A stretch of DNA of 64,000 nt, from the NCBI RefSeq assembly GCF_009720525.1, contig NZ_CP043930.1, forward strand, positions 4,620,501 to 4,684,500, written 5' to 3'. Below the pieces are notes generated by a model that made no database searches, was not told the DNA's origin, and was given only the letters and a program-made list of their open reading frames with translations. This stretch comes from Gimesia benthica. Lineage in GTDB: Bacteria > Planctomycetota > Planctomycetia > Planctomycetales > Planctomycetaceae. The position numbers were made by a program, and so were the translations under genes. The first letter of the stretch is position 1. Each line of letters begins with the position of its first letter. Shown one piece after another: positions 43,713 through 53,019 of this stretch.

Positions 43713-44174
43713 ATGCAAATCTGGGTTGATGCGGACGCCTGTCCGGCGGAAGTGAAATCGCTGCTGTTCAAAGCTGCCAAACGCACCGAAATCAAAGTGA
43801 CGCTTGTAGCCAATCAGCCTCTGTCTGTCCCACGCTCCAACTTTATCGGCTCGCTCCTCGTCCTGCCCGGACTGAATGTAGCCGATCAACGGATTGTCGA
43901 ACTCGCACAACCAGGAGACCTGGTCATCACCGCTGACATACCTCTTGCTGCACAGGTTGTGGACAAAGGCGCTCAGGCTCTCAACCCCCGCGGTGCCCTT
44001 TACACCGAAGCCAACATCGGCGAGCGTCTCGCCCTGCGCGACCTGATGGACGACCTCCGCGGGGAAGGCCAGATCACCGGCGGTCCCGCAGGCTTCAATG
44101 CCAAAGACCGACAGGAATTCGCCAACCAGCTCGATCGCTGGCTGACGAAAGCCCGAAATTCCAGTTCGAAATAA
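43713..44174 (+). CDS. YaiI/YqxD (DUF188) family protein
   Basis: 153 residues. [24 protein letters not shown] at the start and [29 protein letters not shown] in the middle are the family signature, a PIN-like fold with conserved Asp residues. The cellular role is not known; nuclease activity is suspected from the fold. AGGAGG lies before the ATG. Convergent with the SulP gene, 39 bp apart. Confidence 0.9.
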   Translation: MQIWVDADACPAEVKSLLFKAAKRTEIKVTLVANQPLSVPRSNFIGSLLVLPGLNVADQRIVELAQPGDLVITADIPLAAQVVDKGAQALNPRGALYTEANIGERLALRDLMDDLRGEGQITGGPAGFNAKDRQEFANQLDRWLTKARNSSSK

Positions 44175-44213
44175 AACGGATCGAGAGCCCCGCTTTATTC
44201 CGATATCGTGCTC

Positions 44214-45895
44214 TTAGATCATCTCTGTGATGTGATAATGCCGATCGTCGGCAATATCCACCTCGGCCAGATCACCGGCCCGTTCCAGCAACTGACGACA
44301 GTCTGCATTCAGATTCCGCAACTGCAGGCATTTGCCTTCCTGGCGATAGCGTTCGGCGATTTTGTTGATCGCTTCAATCGCACTCTGGTCATATACACGT
44401 GAAAAATAGAAGTCGATCGCCACGATCGGTGGATCATTCACCGGATCCAGCAACTCGCGAAAACTGCTCACCGAAGCGAAGAACAGCGGACCATGTAACT
44501 GGTAGACCTTCTTGTCTTCCCCTTCAAAGTGAATATCCGCCATCATATGAGTGGCATGATGCCAGGCGAAGATCAACGCCTGCACCACAATCCCCAGCAG
44601 AACGGCAACGGCCAGGTTATGGAACAGTACCGTGTAACCGGCGACGAGCACCATGACCAGCACATCACTCTTGGGGACTTTATTCCAGGTGTGCAACGTG
44701 CTCCATTCGAAGGTGCCGATCACCACCATAAACATCACTCCCACCAGAGCCGCCATCGGCACCAGCGAGATCACCGGCTTGAGCAGAACCACCATGATCA
44801 TCAGGCCCACGGCTCCGACAACTCCGGATAACCGTCCCCGACCGCCCGAATTGACGTTAATCAGCGATTGTCCAATCATCGCACAGCCGCCCATCCCGCC
44901 AAACAGACCGCAGACCATGTTCGCAGCCCCCTGGCCAATACATTCCCGGTTTCCGCTTCCGCGGGTCTCGGTAATTTCGTCAATCAGTGTCAACGTCATC
45001 AGCGATTCAATCAGACCCACACCCGCCAGAATCAGTGAGAAGGGGAAGATGATCCACAGCGTTTCCCAGTTAAATGGGGCCAGCACATACCGCGAATCCA
45101 GAAAGAACAGCATCGGCAATGGTTCTGCAGCCGGCTGGACAGAAGCAACAGCAGCCGCAACCTGCTCACCACTCAGCTCCGCTCCGGTCTGCTGGTCCAC
45201 AGCTTCCTGAACCGCATTCGCCCGCAGGTTATTCATCATCAGGTCGTCGACCGTCTGTACAACATTTTCCTGCCCGGCTGGTTTCCACGCCGCAGGAGCG
45301 AACTGGTTAAAGCCGATCGAAATCACCGAGACCAGAATAATCGCCGCCAGCGAACTGGGGATCGCTTTCGTAAAACGGGGCAACAGTACAATCACCGCCA
45401 TCGTCAATCCGACAAGGGCCAGCATCAGTATCATTGAGGGGCCCTGTAGAAACGTCATCGTTCCGTCAGAACCCAGTGTTTTGAAACTGCCGATCTGGGC
45501 CAGACCAATCACGATCGCCAGCCCATTCACAAATCCCAGCATCACCGAATGGGGCACCAGCCGGATCAGTTTCCCCATCCGCAACAGGCCCACCGTGATC
45601 TGCAGCAACCCGCAGAGAATTACCGCGGGAAACAGATATTCAATTCCGTGCAGTGCGACCAGCGATACGACAACCACGGCCATCGCTCCGGTTGCTCCCG
45701 AGATCATCCCCGGTCGGCCACCTGCCAGCGCACTGATCAGTCCAATCCAGAATGCCGAGTACAGACCCACCGTCGGGGAACACCCGCCACAAATGCAAAC
45801 GCCACGGCTTCCGGTACCAGTGCCAGTGCCACTGTCAGGCCTGACAAGACATCATCCTTGACTGAAGCTTTATGCTTCGTGAAAAACTCTAACAT
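44214..45895 (-). pseudogene. SulP/SLC26 anion transporter with STAS domain, frameshifted near N-terminus
   Basis: The natural start is the ATG at 45895 ([19 protein letters not shown] upstream). Reading ...VAFAFVAGV it reaches 45779, then must shift to the frame that continues [15 protein letters not shown] to the stop at 44214. Adding one base at GGTGTT/TCCCC restores the SulP consensus [15 protein letters not shown] exactly, with 560 residues. About 11 membrane helices are followed by a C-terminal STAS domain (residues about 445-545). Relatives import sulfate or bicarbonate. Whether the missing base is a true mutation or a sequencing error cannot be told. An intact open frame remains from a GTG at 45770. 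Confidence 0.85.
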
Positions 45896-46540
45896 CAATA
45901 CTCCAGACATCTCTTTCAAAGTGGAATCCGCACGGTCAGTCTGGACGACGAACGTATTCGTCTGCAGACAGTCCATGCCGACATGGAACAGGGGCGCACA
46001 GGAAACAGTTCGCTCGAGTGCAAAAGCGGGCCCGCCTTCCCGTCCTGACCTCAAAAGATCCCGGAAAGACAGAGTTTCATGACACAATCTGTTATCTGTT
46101 TACTTCAAACAGAACCTTTCAAAGCCGCGCTGAATTAATTCAGGGAGCACATTGTGTGAAACGGGGTGGACGAGTTGATGCTATCAACTACCGGCTTCGA
46201 GGGACTACAATTTCCCGCGAAAGCGACTAATTCCACGTTTCTCTTGTAGTGAATTCCCCCCCTGACCACAACCCGAGCTCCAACATTACTTCCGATTTTG
46301 TCCTACATTCACGCATTGTTCATCACTTTAGACGACTCAAAAACGCTTGTTCTGACACTCCTTGCTCTCAAGCACACCGCCTGTAAAGTTTTTGAAACAT
46401 CTGTGTCCATTTCTTCCTCCATTCAAAATCCCTCCGCAGTCTGCTCCTGAAAATCATGGCTCCAGCTTGTAAAATAAACTCAGCGCCTTGCAGTCTCTTG
46501 TTTGTCATTCCAGACCTCACTTTCGTATGGGAAAGTCAAT
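45896..46540. other. Intergenic spacer
   Basis: About 640 bp between the SulP start and the first small membrane protein. It has several short ORFs without RBS or domain. No repeat or RNA was recognised. Confidence 0.4.
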
Positions 46541-46825
46541 ATGCCTCAGGAACAGTCATTGGACAAATTCATTCAGCAGATGAAAAAGATCCGCAAACGA
46601 AACGCTATTCTGTTTGTGCTCTGGTACGTTGTCATGCTACTCATCTATTGTTCCTCCAGTGATGCCAACCTGACGACGCTCTCCCTCGTCAACCTCGGGG
46701 CAGTCATCGCTCTGGTTGGCGCGGAATTCTCAAGTCAGAGCACTTTAATCGCTGCGCTCAACCTGTTGAAAGAAACCCCGGACTCCACACCCGAACCAGA
46801 TACCGAGGAGACCCAGGATTCCTGA
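46541..46825 (+). CDS. Small membrane protein, unknown function
   Basis: 94 residues from the ATG at 46541; an upstream in-frame start at 46502 is less likely. A charged N-tail (KKIRKRN) is followed by two hydrophobic helices (about 23-40 and 47-68) and an acidic Glu/Thr/Pro tail. No family recognised. It is 20 bp before the next small membrane-protein gene and probably cotranscribed. Confidence 0.55.
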   Translation: MPQEQSLDKFIQQMKKIRKRNAILFVLWYVVMLLIYCSSSDANLTTLSLVNLGAVIALVGAEFSSQSTLIAALNLLKETPDSTPEPDTEETQDS

Positions 46826-46845
46826 GCAAGGAGGTCGATCGCACC

Positions 46846-47070
46846 ATGCAACGCCGCAAACGAATTCTGCACCTTACGCTCTTCGTCAGCATTGGTCTCG
46901 CCAGCCTGGCGTTCCTGCTCTATCTCTTCTTCCAATTCGGAATGACCATTTTTATCTTCGCCACTCCTGACATTCCCGCTTACGCCATCTTCTTTGGCCT
47001 CTGCCTCATCATCCTGATTCCCATGTTCCTGGCCATCGTCCTCAAGGGGGATGACGACCCCACCGACTGA
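46846..47070 (+). CDS. Small two-helix membrane protein, unknown function
   Basis: 74 residues with helices at about 8-32 and 43-66. The start MQRRKRI is basic and the end LKGDDDPTD acidic, giving a positive-inside orientation. AAGGAGG lies 12 bases upstream. No family recognised; it may work with the preceding small protein. Confidence 0.6.
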   Translation: MQRRKRILHLTLFVSIGLASLAFLLYLFFQFGMTIFIFATPDIPAYAIFFGLCLIILIPMFLAIVLKGDDDPTD

Positions 47071-47204
47071 CGCATTTCCTTAATCTCCCAAACAAATTCT
47101 CTCCCGGCTTCCCGCCGCATATCGACTGGCATCTGCTCCCGCCAGCCGCTATCCTGAAAACACCCGCCTCTATTTGGATATCGAAATTCTGCAAAGGTGC
47201 TTTC

Positions 47205-48794
47205 ATGATTCGCGCGCTCGTGTTGCTCTGTTGTCTCGCTCTCCCGTCGCTGGCCCACTCGGCCCAGCGACCCAACATTCTCTTCCTCTTCACCGACGAC
47301 CACGCACCCCACGCCATCGGTGCCTACAAGGGGTTCCTTGAGAAGATCAATCCGACGCCCAACATCGACAAGATTGCCGCCGAAGGCATGCTCTTCCAGA
47401 ACAGCTTCTGCACGAATTCCATCTGCGGACCCAGTCGCGCGGTCATCCTCACCGGCAAACACAGCCACATCAATGGCTTCATGCGGAACGGCAACCGCTT
47501 CAACGGCGATCAGCAGACCTTCCCCAAACTCCTGCAGAAAGCCGGCTACAAAACGGCCATGATCGGCAAGTGGCACCTCACCTCCGATCCCCAGGGCTTC
47601 GACTTCTGGAAGATCCTCCCGGGGCAGGGCTACTACTACAATCCCGAATTCAAAACCGCCCTGGGGCGCGAACGCATCGAAGGCTACTGCACCGACATCG
47701 TGACCGACATGGCACTCGACTGGCTCAAGCAGAACGCCGACTCCGGTAAACCCTTCATGCTCATGTGTCAGCACAAGGCGCCACACCGTACCTGGATGCC
47801 CGCGCTCCGTCACCTGCATCTCTACGATGAAATCACCATTCCCGAACCGACCACCCTCTTCGACGACTGGAAAGACAACGCCAGCCCCGCCCGGCACGCC
47901 GAGATGTCCATCGAAAACTACATGAACCTGGTCTACGACAACTTCGGCCCCAAGCTGGAAGGCTGGGATCCCAACGCCGGCAAGTCGCTCGACAAGTCCG
48001 GCTTCCGCAATCTGCAGTTCATGACGCCCGCACAACTCACGGCCTGGAACGCCGCCTTCGATCCCAAAAATGAAGCCCTGCGTAAAGCGAATCTCACCGG
48101 CAAAGACCTCGTTCGCTGGAAATACCAGCGCTACATCAAAAACTACCTCCGCTGCATCAAAGGCGTCGACGAAAACATCGGCCGCATGCTCGCCTGGCTC
48201 AAGGAAACCGGACTCGATAAAAACACCATTATCGTCTACTCCTCCGACCAGGGCTTCTACCTCGGCGATCATGGCTGGTACGACAAACGCTGGATGTATG
48301 AAGAATCCTTCCGCATGCCGCTGATCGTCAAATGGCCCGGCGTCACGCAGCCCGGCACCGTCAACACCGACCTGGTCCAGAATCTCGACTACGCGGAAAC
48401 CTTCCTCGACATCGCCGGTGCCGACATTCCTGACGACATGCAGGGCCGTTCCCTGGTTCCCCTGCTCAAAGGGGAAAACCCCGAGTGGCGCGATTCCCTC
48501 TACTACCACTATTTCGATTTTCCCAGCGTCCACAAAGTCGCCAAACATTTCGGCATCCGCACTCCCCGCTATAAACTGATCCGCTTCTACGAATTCGATG
48601 AATGGGAATTCTACGATCTGCAGAACGACCCCCAAGAGATGACCAACCAGTACGGCAATCCCACTTACCAGGACACGATTAACAAGCTCAAAACCCAACT
48701 CACCGACCTCCGCAAATCCTACAAAGACAACACCGACATCAGCGTGAAACCCAAGACCTGGCAAAAACAGTTCCGCCCCAACTCCGCTGATTAA
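47205..48794 (+). CDS. Secreted sulfatase
   Basis: 529 residues with a Sec signal peptide (1-20, ending HSA). [18 protein letters not shown] supplies the metal Asp pair at 31-32. C74-G-P-S-R78 is the formylglycine site, followed by [30 protein letters not shown] and [35 protein letters not shown] match the heparan/N-acetylglucosamine-6-sulfatase and iduronate-sulfatase branch more than the 19734 paralogue. It would desulfate a polysaccharide in the periplasm. RBS AAGGTG. The 632-residue antisense frame beneath it is a codon-bias artefact. Confidence 0.92.
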   Translation: MIRALVLLCCLALPSLAHSAQRPNILFLFTDDHAPHAIGAYKGFLEKINPTPNIDKIAAEGMLFQNSFCTNSICGPSRAVILTGKHSHINGFMRNGNRFNGDQQTFPKLLQKAGYKTAMIGKWHLTSDPQGFDFWKILPGQGYYYNPEFKTALGRERIEGYCTDIVTDMALDWLKQNADSGKPFMLMCQHKAPHRTWMPALRHLHLYDEITIPEPTTLFDDWKDNASPARHAEMSIENYMNLVYDNFGPKLEGWDPNAGKSLDKSGFRNLQFMTPAQLTAWNAAFDPKNEALRKANLTGKDLVRWKYQRYIKNYLRCIKGVDENIGRMLAWLKETGLDKNTIIVYSSDQGFYLGDHGWYDKRWMYEESFRMPLIVKWPGVTQPGTVNTDLVQNLDYAETFLDIAGADIPDDMQGRSLVPLLKGENPEWRDSLYYHYFDFPSVHKVAKHFGIRTPRYKLIRFYEFDEWEFYDLQNDPQEMTNQYGNPTYQDTINKLKTQLTDLRKSYKDNTDISVKPKTWQKQFRPNSAD

Positions 48795-48930
48795 TTTCAA
48801 TATGACATTCCCTGGGTGGTACCAGATGCAATCCGGGATTGCCGCAGGCAACAAGAGGTCCCAGCACAACACCTCCAAACCAGAACCAGCCCACCAACCC
48901 GCTTCAAAAAAATAAATAAAGATGGGGTGG

Positions 48931-48980
48931 GCCCGAATGCAATTCGGGCCGAGCGCAGCGAGCAGGAAACTGACAGTGAA
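48931..48980. repeat. Short interspersed repeat A, copy 1
   Basis: About 50 bp beginning GCCCGAATGCAATTCGGGCC and ending AACTGACAGTGAA. It occurs again at 50036-50085 and, with a 16-bp internal deletion, at 52191-52222. The first 20 bp form an inverted repeat. Confidence 0.75.
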
Positions 48981-49012
48981 AAAGTCGAATGCTGAAACAG
49001 GCCCCCAACCCT

Positions 49013-49039
49013 GAGCGGCAAGGCGCTAGCCGCCGGTAA
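49013..49039. repeat. Short interspersed repeat B, copy 1
   Basis: GAGCGGCAAGGCGCTAGCCG-type sequence ending CCGGTAA. Near-identical copies lie at 49947-49973 and 52101-52127. It contains a GGCGCTAGCC palindromic core. Confidence 0.75.
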
Positions 49040-49305
49040 CTCAACCAACTTCACCAGCTCCCACAATCGAACACAAGTGATTTTCACTAGCAGGAATTTT
49101 CGTGGTACAAAAAAGATCCACCTGCGATCCAACTCCTCCCCCCACTGAAAATCCTCCACCACCGTCTGAACAGACTGACCTTGATCCACGCCTTCCAAAT
49201 CGTATCCTGGTTCCCATCTGACTCGCGCGCGAGGCGCGTCTTCTGAGCACTGCATCTCCCGCACAACTCTCACATCTGCACCACCAGACTCCTCACTCTT
49301 CACCT

Positions 49306-49549
49306 GCGTTTCACCGGAACACTGCGCACTCCTGCGAAGTAATCGCCTGCAGAGCAGGGCACTTGCGGACAAACCCCGGCCAGAGTGGGACAAAATCCCG
49401 GACACACCAGGACAAAATCCGGCCACATTGGGACAAAATTCTGTCTTGACTCCTCCGTGCCCTTCAACAGAATCAGCAGTATGACAAGACAACAAAGCCA
49501 TGCCCGACAGAAGGCGCAGCAACAAGAAAACAGCACAGGTTCTGTCCAT
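49306..49549 (-). pseudogene. Possible remnant of a small lipoprotein gene
   Basis: An ATG at 49549 follows GAGGGGAG by eight bases and opens MDRTCAVFLLLRLLSGMALLSC, which resembles a lipoprotein signal with a LLSC lipobox. The sequence after it (TEFCPNVAGFCPGVSGILSHSG) is made from the GACAAAAT repeats and has no domain. The frame continues to 48797 through the interspersed repeats, which is unlike a real protein. A decayed gene or chance are both possible. Confidence 0.2.
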
Positions 49550-49836
49550 GAGAATGCTCCCCTCACAACGAAGCTAAGTTCAGAAACGCTCCCAACCAGA
49601 GCAATCTGTTAACCCCGGTTGAAACGACTTCGGTATCTGCCAGCCGAATTCAGAAACGCGACCCGGCACCGGCAACGCGATCCAAACACAGCACAAACAG
49701 AAATCCTACGCATCGGCACCAGCGAGGACAGAGAAAATAAAACCAGTGCCAAACCAGCACCGGTGAAAAGAGAGGAGCGCCAGCAGCGATCAAAGAACAG
49801 CACGCCGGGTGGTCACAGCACAACTCGCTCAAACCA

Positions 49837-50346
49837 GACCCAGCCCACCAACCCTCTTCGTAGGGTGCGGACCCACGTGTCCGCCCGCCTGGCGAGTATC
49901 CAGATCGGTCAATTCCTCGCAAAAACAAAATTGACCAACCAACCTTGAGCGACAAGGCTCTAGCCGCCGGTAAAATCTCCAGCGCTGAGCTCACTCACCG
50001 GTGGCGAGTGCCATTCCGCTCACATAACCGGGTAAGCCCGAATGCAATTCGGGCCGAGCGCAGCGAGCAGGAAACTGACAGTGAAAAGGTTGAATGAATC
50101 AACAGGTCCCAACCCTGAGTGGCGAGGCACCAGGTAACGTTTTATTGTTCTCAGAACTACGACAACAGCAAAGCCAAATTAGCCGCAGGGCATTTGCCCC
50201 GGTTGAAAGTCGTTTGCTGTAGACCGTTCGAATTAAGAACACGACCAGGGCACCAGTAATGAAACGGCGCCCGTAATTCAACCCATCACAGGTAAATCAC
50301 ACCAACCAGAAATGTTCGTGTCTTTCGCGCTTTTCGTGGTAGAAAA
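49837..50346 (+). repeat. ~510-bp direct repeat, left copy
   Basis: Begins GACCCAGCCCACCAACCC and ends near TTTTCGTGGTAGAAAA. It matches 51991-52486 in the same orientation over its whole length at high identity by eye. It contains repeat A (50036-50085), repeat B (49947-49973), a GTAGGGTGCGG-ACCCACGTG block, and a TTCGTGTCTTTCGCGCTTTT tail. No ORF is shared by both copies. Confidence 0.8.
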
Positions 50347-50368
50347 CAATTCCAGTTACGAACGGTTT

Positions 50369-50680
50369 TCATCGCCCCACCTGATCCTCCATGATCTGCC
50401 GGGACTCCCGTAAAGCCTCCTCCCATTCGCCTTCCTGCGCCTGTTTAATTATCCCGTTCAACCAGTCCGCCTCCCGCGAAGTGATCTCTTCCTGCTCCAG
50501 CGAACTCTGAATCAGCGCTTGCACTTTGACCAGCCGCTCGGTGCTCTTCTGGTTGCAGACCGAATACAGGGCCTTGGAAAGTTCATACGTCTTCGGCGAA
50601 ACCTCCGGATACCCGCAGCCGGACAGCAGCAGGCTTGCGCAGAGTAACAACACCAGTGAGAAAATCATTTGACGTGGCAT
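50369..50680 (-). CDS. Small lipoprotein, unknown function
   Basis: 103 residues. Signal with lipobox LLSGC, Cys22. The mature 80 residues are helical and acidic (KVQALIQSSLEQEEITSREADWLNGIIKQAQEGEWEEALRE). The start is one base after the stop of the DUF1559 gene, so the two are translationally coupled. Likely an envelope partner of the DUF1559 protein. No family recognised. Confidence 0.72.
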   Translation of the reverse strand: MPRQMIFSLVLLLCASLLLSGCGYPEVSPKTYELSKALYSVCNQKSTERLVKVQALIQSSLEQEEITSREADWLNGIIKQAQEGEWEEALRESRQIMEDQVGR

Positions 50681-50681
50681 G

Positions 50682-51764
50682 TTAAAACTCTCCGATCAAT
50701 TCACCCTCGTTCAGACTCGAGAGGGCCGCCCAGAGCAGCAGATCAATGTTCTCGGAAACAAACCGCACTGAACCATCGCCCAGGCAGATATGTCCGCCCC
50801 CCACATGTTCGGAATACATCTGCCCCACGTGGTAGGTCGGAAAGTTCACCGGATGGATAATCGGGAACCCGGTGATGTCCAGCTCGCCCCCCGAAGGTCC
50901 CGCATGCACCAGTGACAGTGTCGCCGCAGCGTCCGGTCCATTCTCGGGAGTCGAAAACTGGGGATGCGTAAACGCCCCCGGCACCACACCCACCCAGGTT
51001 TTATCACTCAGTCGCGAAGAATGTTCGCCCAGGAAAATCGTATTCGAGAGACCATCGGTGGCGTCCCGCATCCGTGTGCGTGAATTACGGAAGAACGGTC
51101 CATCCGCCACCTTCGAAGCATCGCCGTTAATTGTCACCGTCTTGGTTGTCTTGGTGTAAATATCCGTGAAGATCACGCCCGTCGTACTTGCCCCGCATTC
51201 CCCCCAGCACGATTCCTGACCGTGACTGGCGACATAATGCGACCGACCGAACAGCAGCTGCGCGCCCCCTTTCAACAGCGGACTGCCGGCTCCGTCCCGC
51301 ACCAGGAACGGCTCATCACCGCCCGAAGCGGTCGGACACAGAAAGACCGGCAGCTTTGTCTGCACAGCCCCCGCATTCGCCAGGTTCCAGCAGGGCCGGT
51401 TGACGTCCAGCGTATTGTAGATATTCGCCTGATCCAGGTAAGGCAGCAGCATCATACTCCAGGACCAGCCCGGTGCCGCATCCCAGGTATTCGCATCAAT
51501 CTCCGCCCAGCCCGGCCCCGAACCGTCGCTGGTTCCATACGAATAATAACCCGCGGGAAAACAGGAGTGCGTTTCGTGATAATTGTGTAACGCCAGCCCC
51601 AGCTGTTTCAGGTTATTCTTGCACTGACTCCGCCGCGCCGCCTCCCGCGCCTGCTGAACCGCAGGCAACAGCAGGGCAATCAACGTAGCGATAATCGCGA
51701 TCACCACCAGCAGTTCAATCAACGTAAAACCCCGGCGGGACAGTCGGGCAGGCGGGTAGCTCAT
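50682..51764 (-). CDS. DUF1559-family prepilin-like protein (copy 3)
   Basis: 360 residues. [57 protein letters not shown] is the prepilin start, [22 protein letters not shown] the H-X9-DG motif. More diverged and more GC-rich than the tandem pair at 40-43 kb, with extra Cys (CWGECGAS). It is the first gene of a two-gene unit with the small lipoprotein. Three 16-bp palindromes lie 44-122 bp upstream of the ATG. The whole unit is enclosed by the ~500-bp direct repeats. Confidence 0.9.
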   Translation of the reverse strand: MSYPPARLSRRGFTLIELLVVIAIIATLIALLLPAVQQAREAARRSQCKNNLKQLGLALHNYHETHSCFPAGYYSYGTSDGSGPGWAEIDANTWDAAPGWSWSMMLLPYLDQANIYNTLDVNRPCWNLANAGAVQTKLPVFLCPTASGGDEPFLVRDGAGSPLLKGGAQLLFGRSHYVASHGQESCWGECGASTTGVIFTDIYTKTTKTVTINGDASKVADGPFFRNSRTRMRDATDGLSNTIFLGEHSSRLSDKTWVGVVPGAFTHPQFSTPENGPDAAATLSLVHAGPSGGELDITGFPIIHPVNFPTYHVGQMYSEHVGGGHICLGDGSVRFVSENIDLLLWAALSSLNEGELIGEF

Positions 51765-51807
51765 TGCGGTAAACCTTTACAGGGTAGGAGAATAGGTGTG
51801 TTTAAAA

Positions 51808-51886
51808 AGTAGCCGTGGCTACAAATTAGTGAGCGACAAAATGTAGCCGGGGCTACATATACTCTGGTATTGTAGCCAGTGCTACA
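51808..51886 (-). promoter_or_regulatory. Three palindromes upstream of DUF1559 copy 3
   Basis: AGTAGC-N4-GCTACA-type sequences at 51808-51823, 51842-51857 and 51871-51886 (TGTAGC CGGG GCTACA in the middle one). Core TGTAGC-N4-GCTACA is identical apart from the spacer and one end base. Centres are 34 and 29 bp apart. They may be operators for a dimeric regulator or a local repeat family. Confidence 0.5.
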
Positions 51887-51990
51887 AATGTGTCAATCAA
51901 AAAAAGAAAAAATCCTGGGGCGGGGTGGTCGCGGATGCTATCCATGATTGCCGCAGGCAACAGGAGGTCGCTGGGCAAATCTTCAATTGC

Positions 51991-52486
51991 GACCCAGCCC
52001 ACCAACCCGTTCCGTAGGGTGCGGCCCCACGTGTCCGCCCGCCTGGTGAGCATCAAGATCCGTCAATCTCTCAAAGGAACAAAGTTAGCCAACCAACACT
52101 GAGCGGCAAGGCACTAGCCGCCGGTAAAATCTCCAGCGCTGATCCCACTCACCGGTGGCGAGTGCCATTCCGCTCACATAACCGGGTAAGCCCGAATGCA
52201 GCGAGCAGGAAACTGACAGTGAACAGGTTGAATGAATCAACAGGTCCCATCCCTGAGTGGCGAGGCACTAGGTAACGTTTTATTGTTCTCAGAACTACGA
52301 CAACAGAAAAGCCAAATTAGCCGCAGGGCGTTAGCCCCGGTTGAAAGTAGTTTGCTCTAGACCGTTCGAATTAAGAGCACTACCAGGGCACCAGTAATGA
52401 AACGGCGCCCGTAATTCAACCCATCACAGGTAAATCACACCAACTAGAAAATTTCGTGTCTTTCGTGCTTTTCGTGGTAGAAAAAC
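51991..52486 (+). repeat. ~500-bp direct repeat, right copy
   Basis: Matches 49837-50346 in the same orientation. The main difference is a 16-bp deletion after GAATGCA in repeat A (52197), between short GCA direct repeats, plus scattered substitutions. It ends with the TTCGTGTCTTTCGTGCTTTT block. The unit between the copies is about 1.64 kb. Confidence 0.8.
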
Positions 52487-52635
52487 ACAACGGTAACGTA
52501 CCATTCCAACTCACCAATTTCGAACAGGCATTCCGTCTAGACCATGAAATCAATATTCCCCCACCACTTGGAATTACATAAACTACCAACGCTTCAAAAT
52601 ACTGCTCACGATCTCATTGGCACGGTACAATCCTT

Positions 52636-52932
52636 ATGATTCGCAAATTATTTCTTGGAATCCTGACAGGTTGCTGTGTCTATGTGTCATCGTTCTTTAT
52701 CGTGGTTCCTTTCGCATTTAAAGGCGAGCAGTCAGGCCTGGTATTTGATCGCATGTGGCTCATTCATGATCTCTATTTACCAGTATTTGAACTGGCAGAA
52801 TCCAGTAACTCTTTTCACCTCATGGTGCGTCAGATTTATTCAACAATCGGCGATCCAGATGAGGTTTCTGTGCTGTGTTACTTTTATATATACCCTGATC
52901 TCCATTTAAATATGGGAGTGCCTGTTGAGTAA
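52636..52932 (+). CDS. Small hypothetical protein with N-terminal hydrophobic segment
   Basis: 98 residues. An N-terminal helix (5-28, LFLGILTGCCVYVSSFFIVVPFAF) could be a signal or anchor. No domain and no clear RBS. It lies at the edge of the repeat island, 87 bp before the MFS gene. It may be real but support is thin. Confidence 0.35.
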   Translation: MIRKLFLGILTGCCVYVSSFFIVVPFAFKGEQSGLVFDRMWLIHDLYLPVFELAESSNSFHLMVRQIYSTIGDPDEVSVLCYFYIYPDLHLNMGVPVE

Positions 52933-53019
52933 CCGTGCTCCAACTGAAATTCATAAGGTTTGAAATTCCTGGTTAGAGAACGCTATTGCTGCAACCCCAA
53001 TACAGAAGGTGAATCGTTC

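Larger units (their letters stand above)
48795..49836. other. Repeat-rich non-coding stretch
   Basis: About 1 kb without a supported gene. It carries one copy each of two short interspersed repeats (48931-48980 and 49013-49039), a degenerate copy of a GGATTGCCGCAGGCAACA motif near 48836 (again near 51949), three GACAAAAT units 21-22 bp apart at 49389, 49411 and 49432, and a possible lipoprotein remnant on the minus strand (see separate entries). Confidence 0.6.

Noticed and set aside
46980..48878. 632-residue minus-strand ORF
   Set aside because: It lies wholly antisense to the sulfatase gene (47205-48794), which has a signal peptide, RBS and catalytic motifs. The antisense frame is open because of C-ending codons.
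49387..49440. Possible CRISPR-like array
   Set aside because: Only three short GACAAAAT units 21-22 bp apart; repeats far too short and no cas genes.
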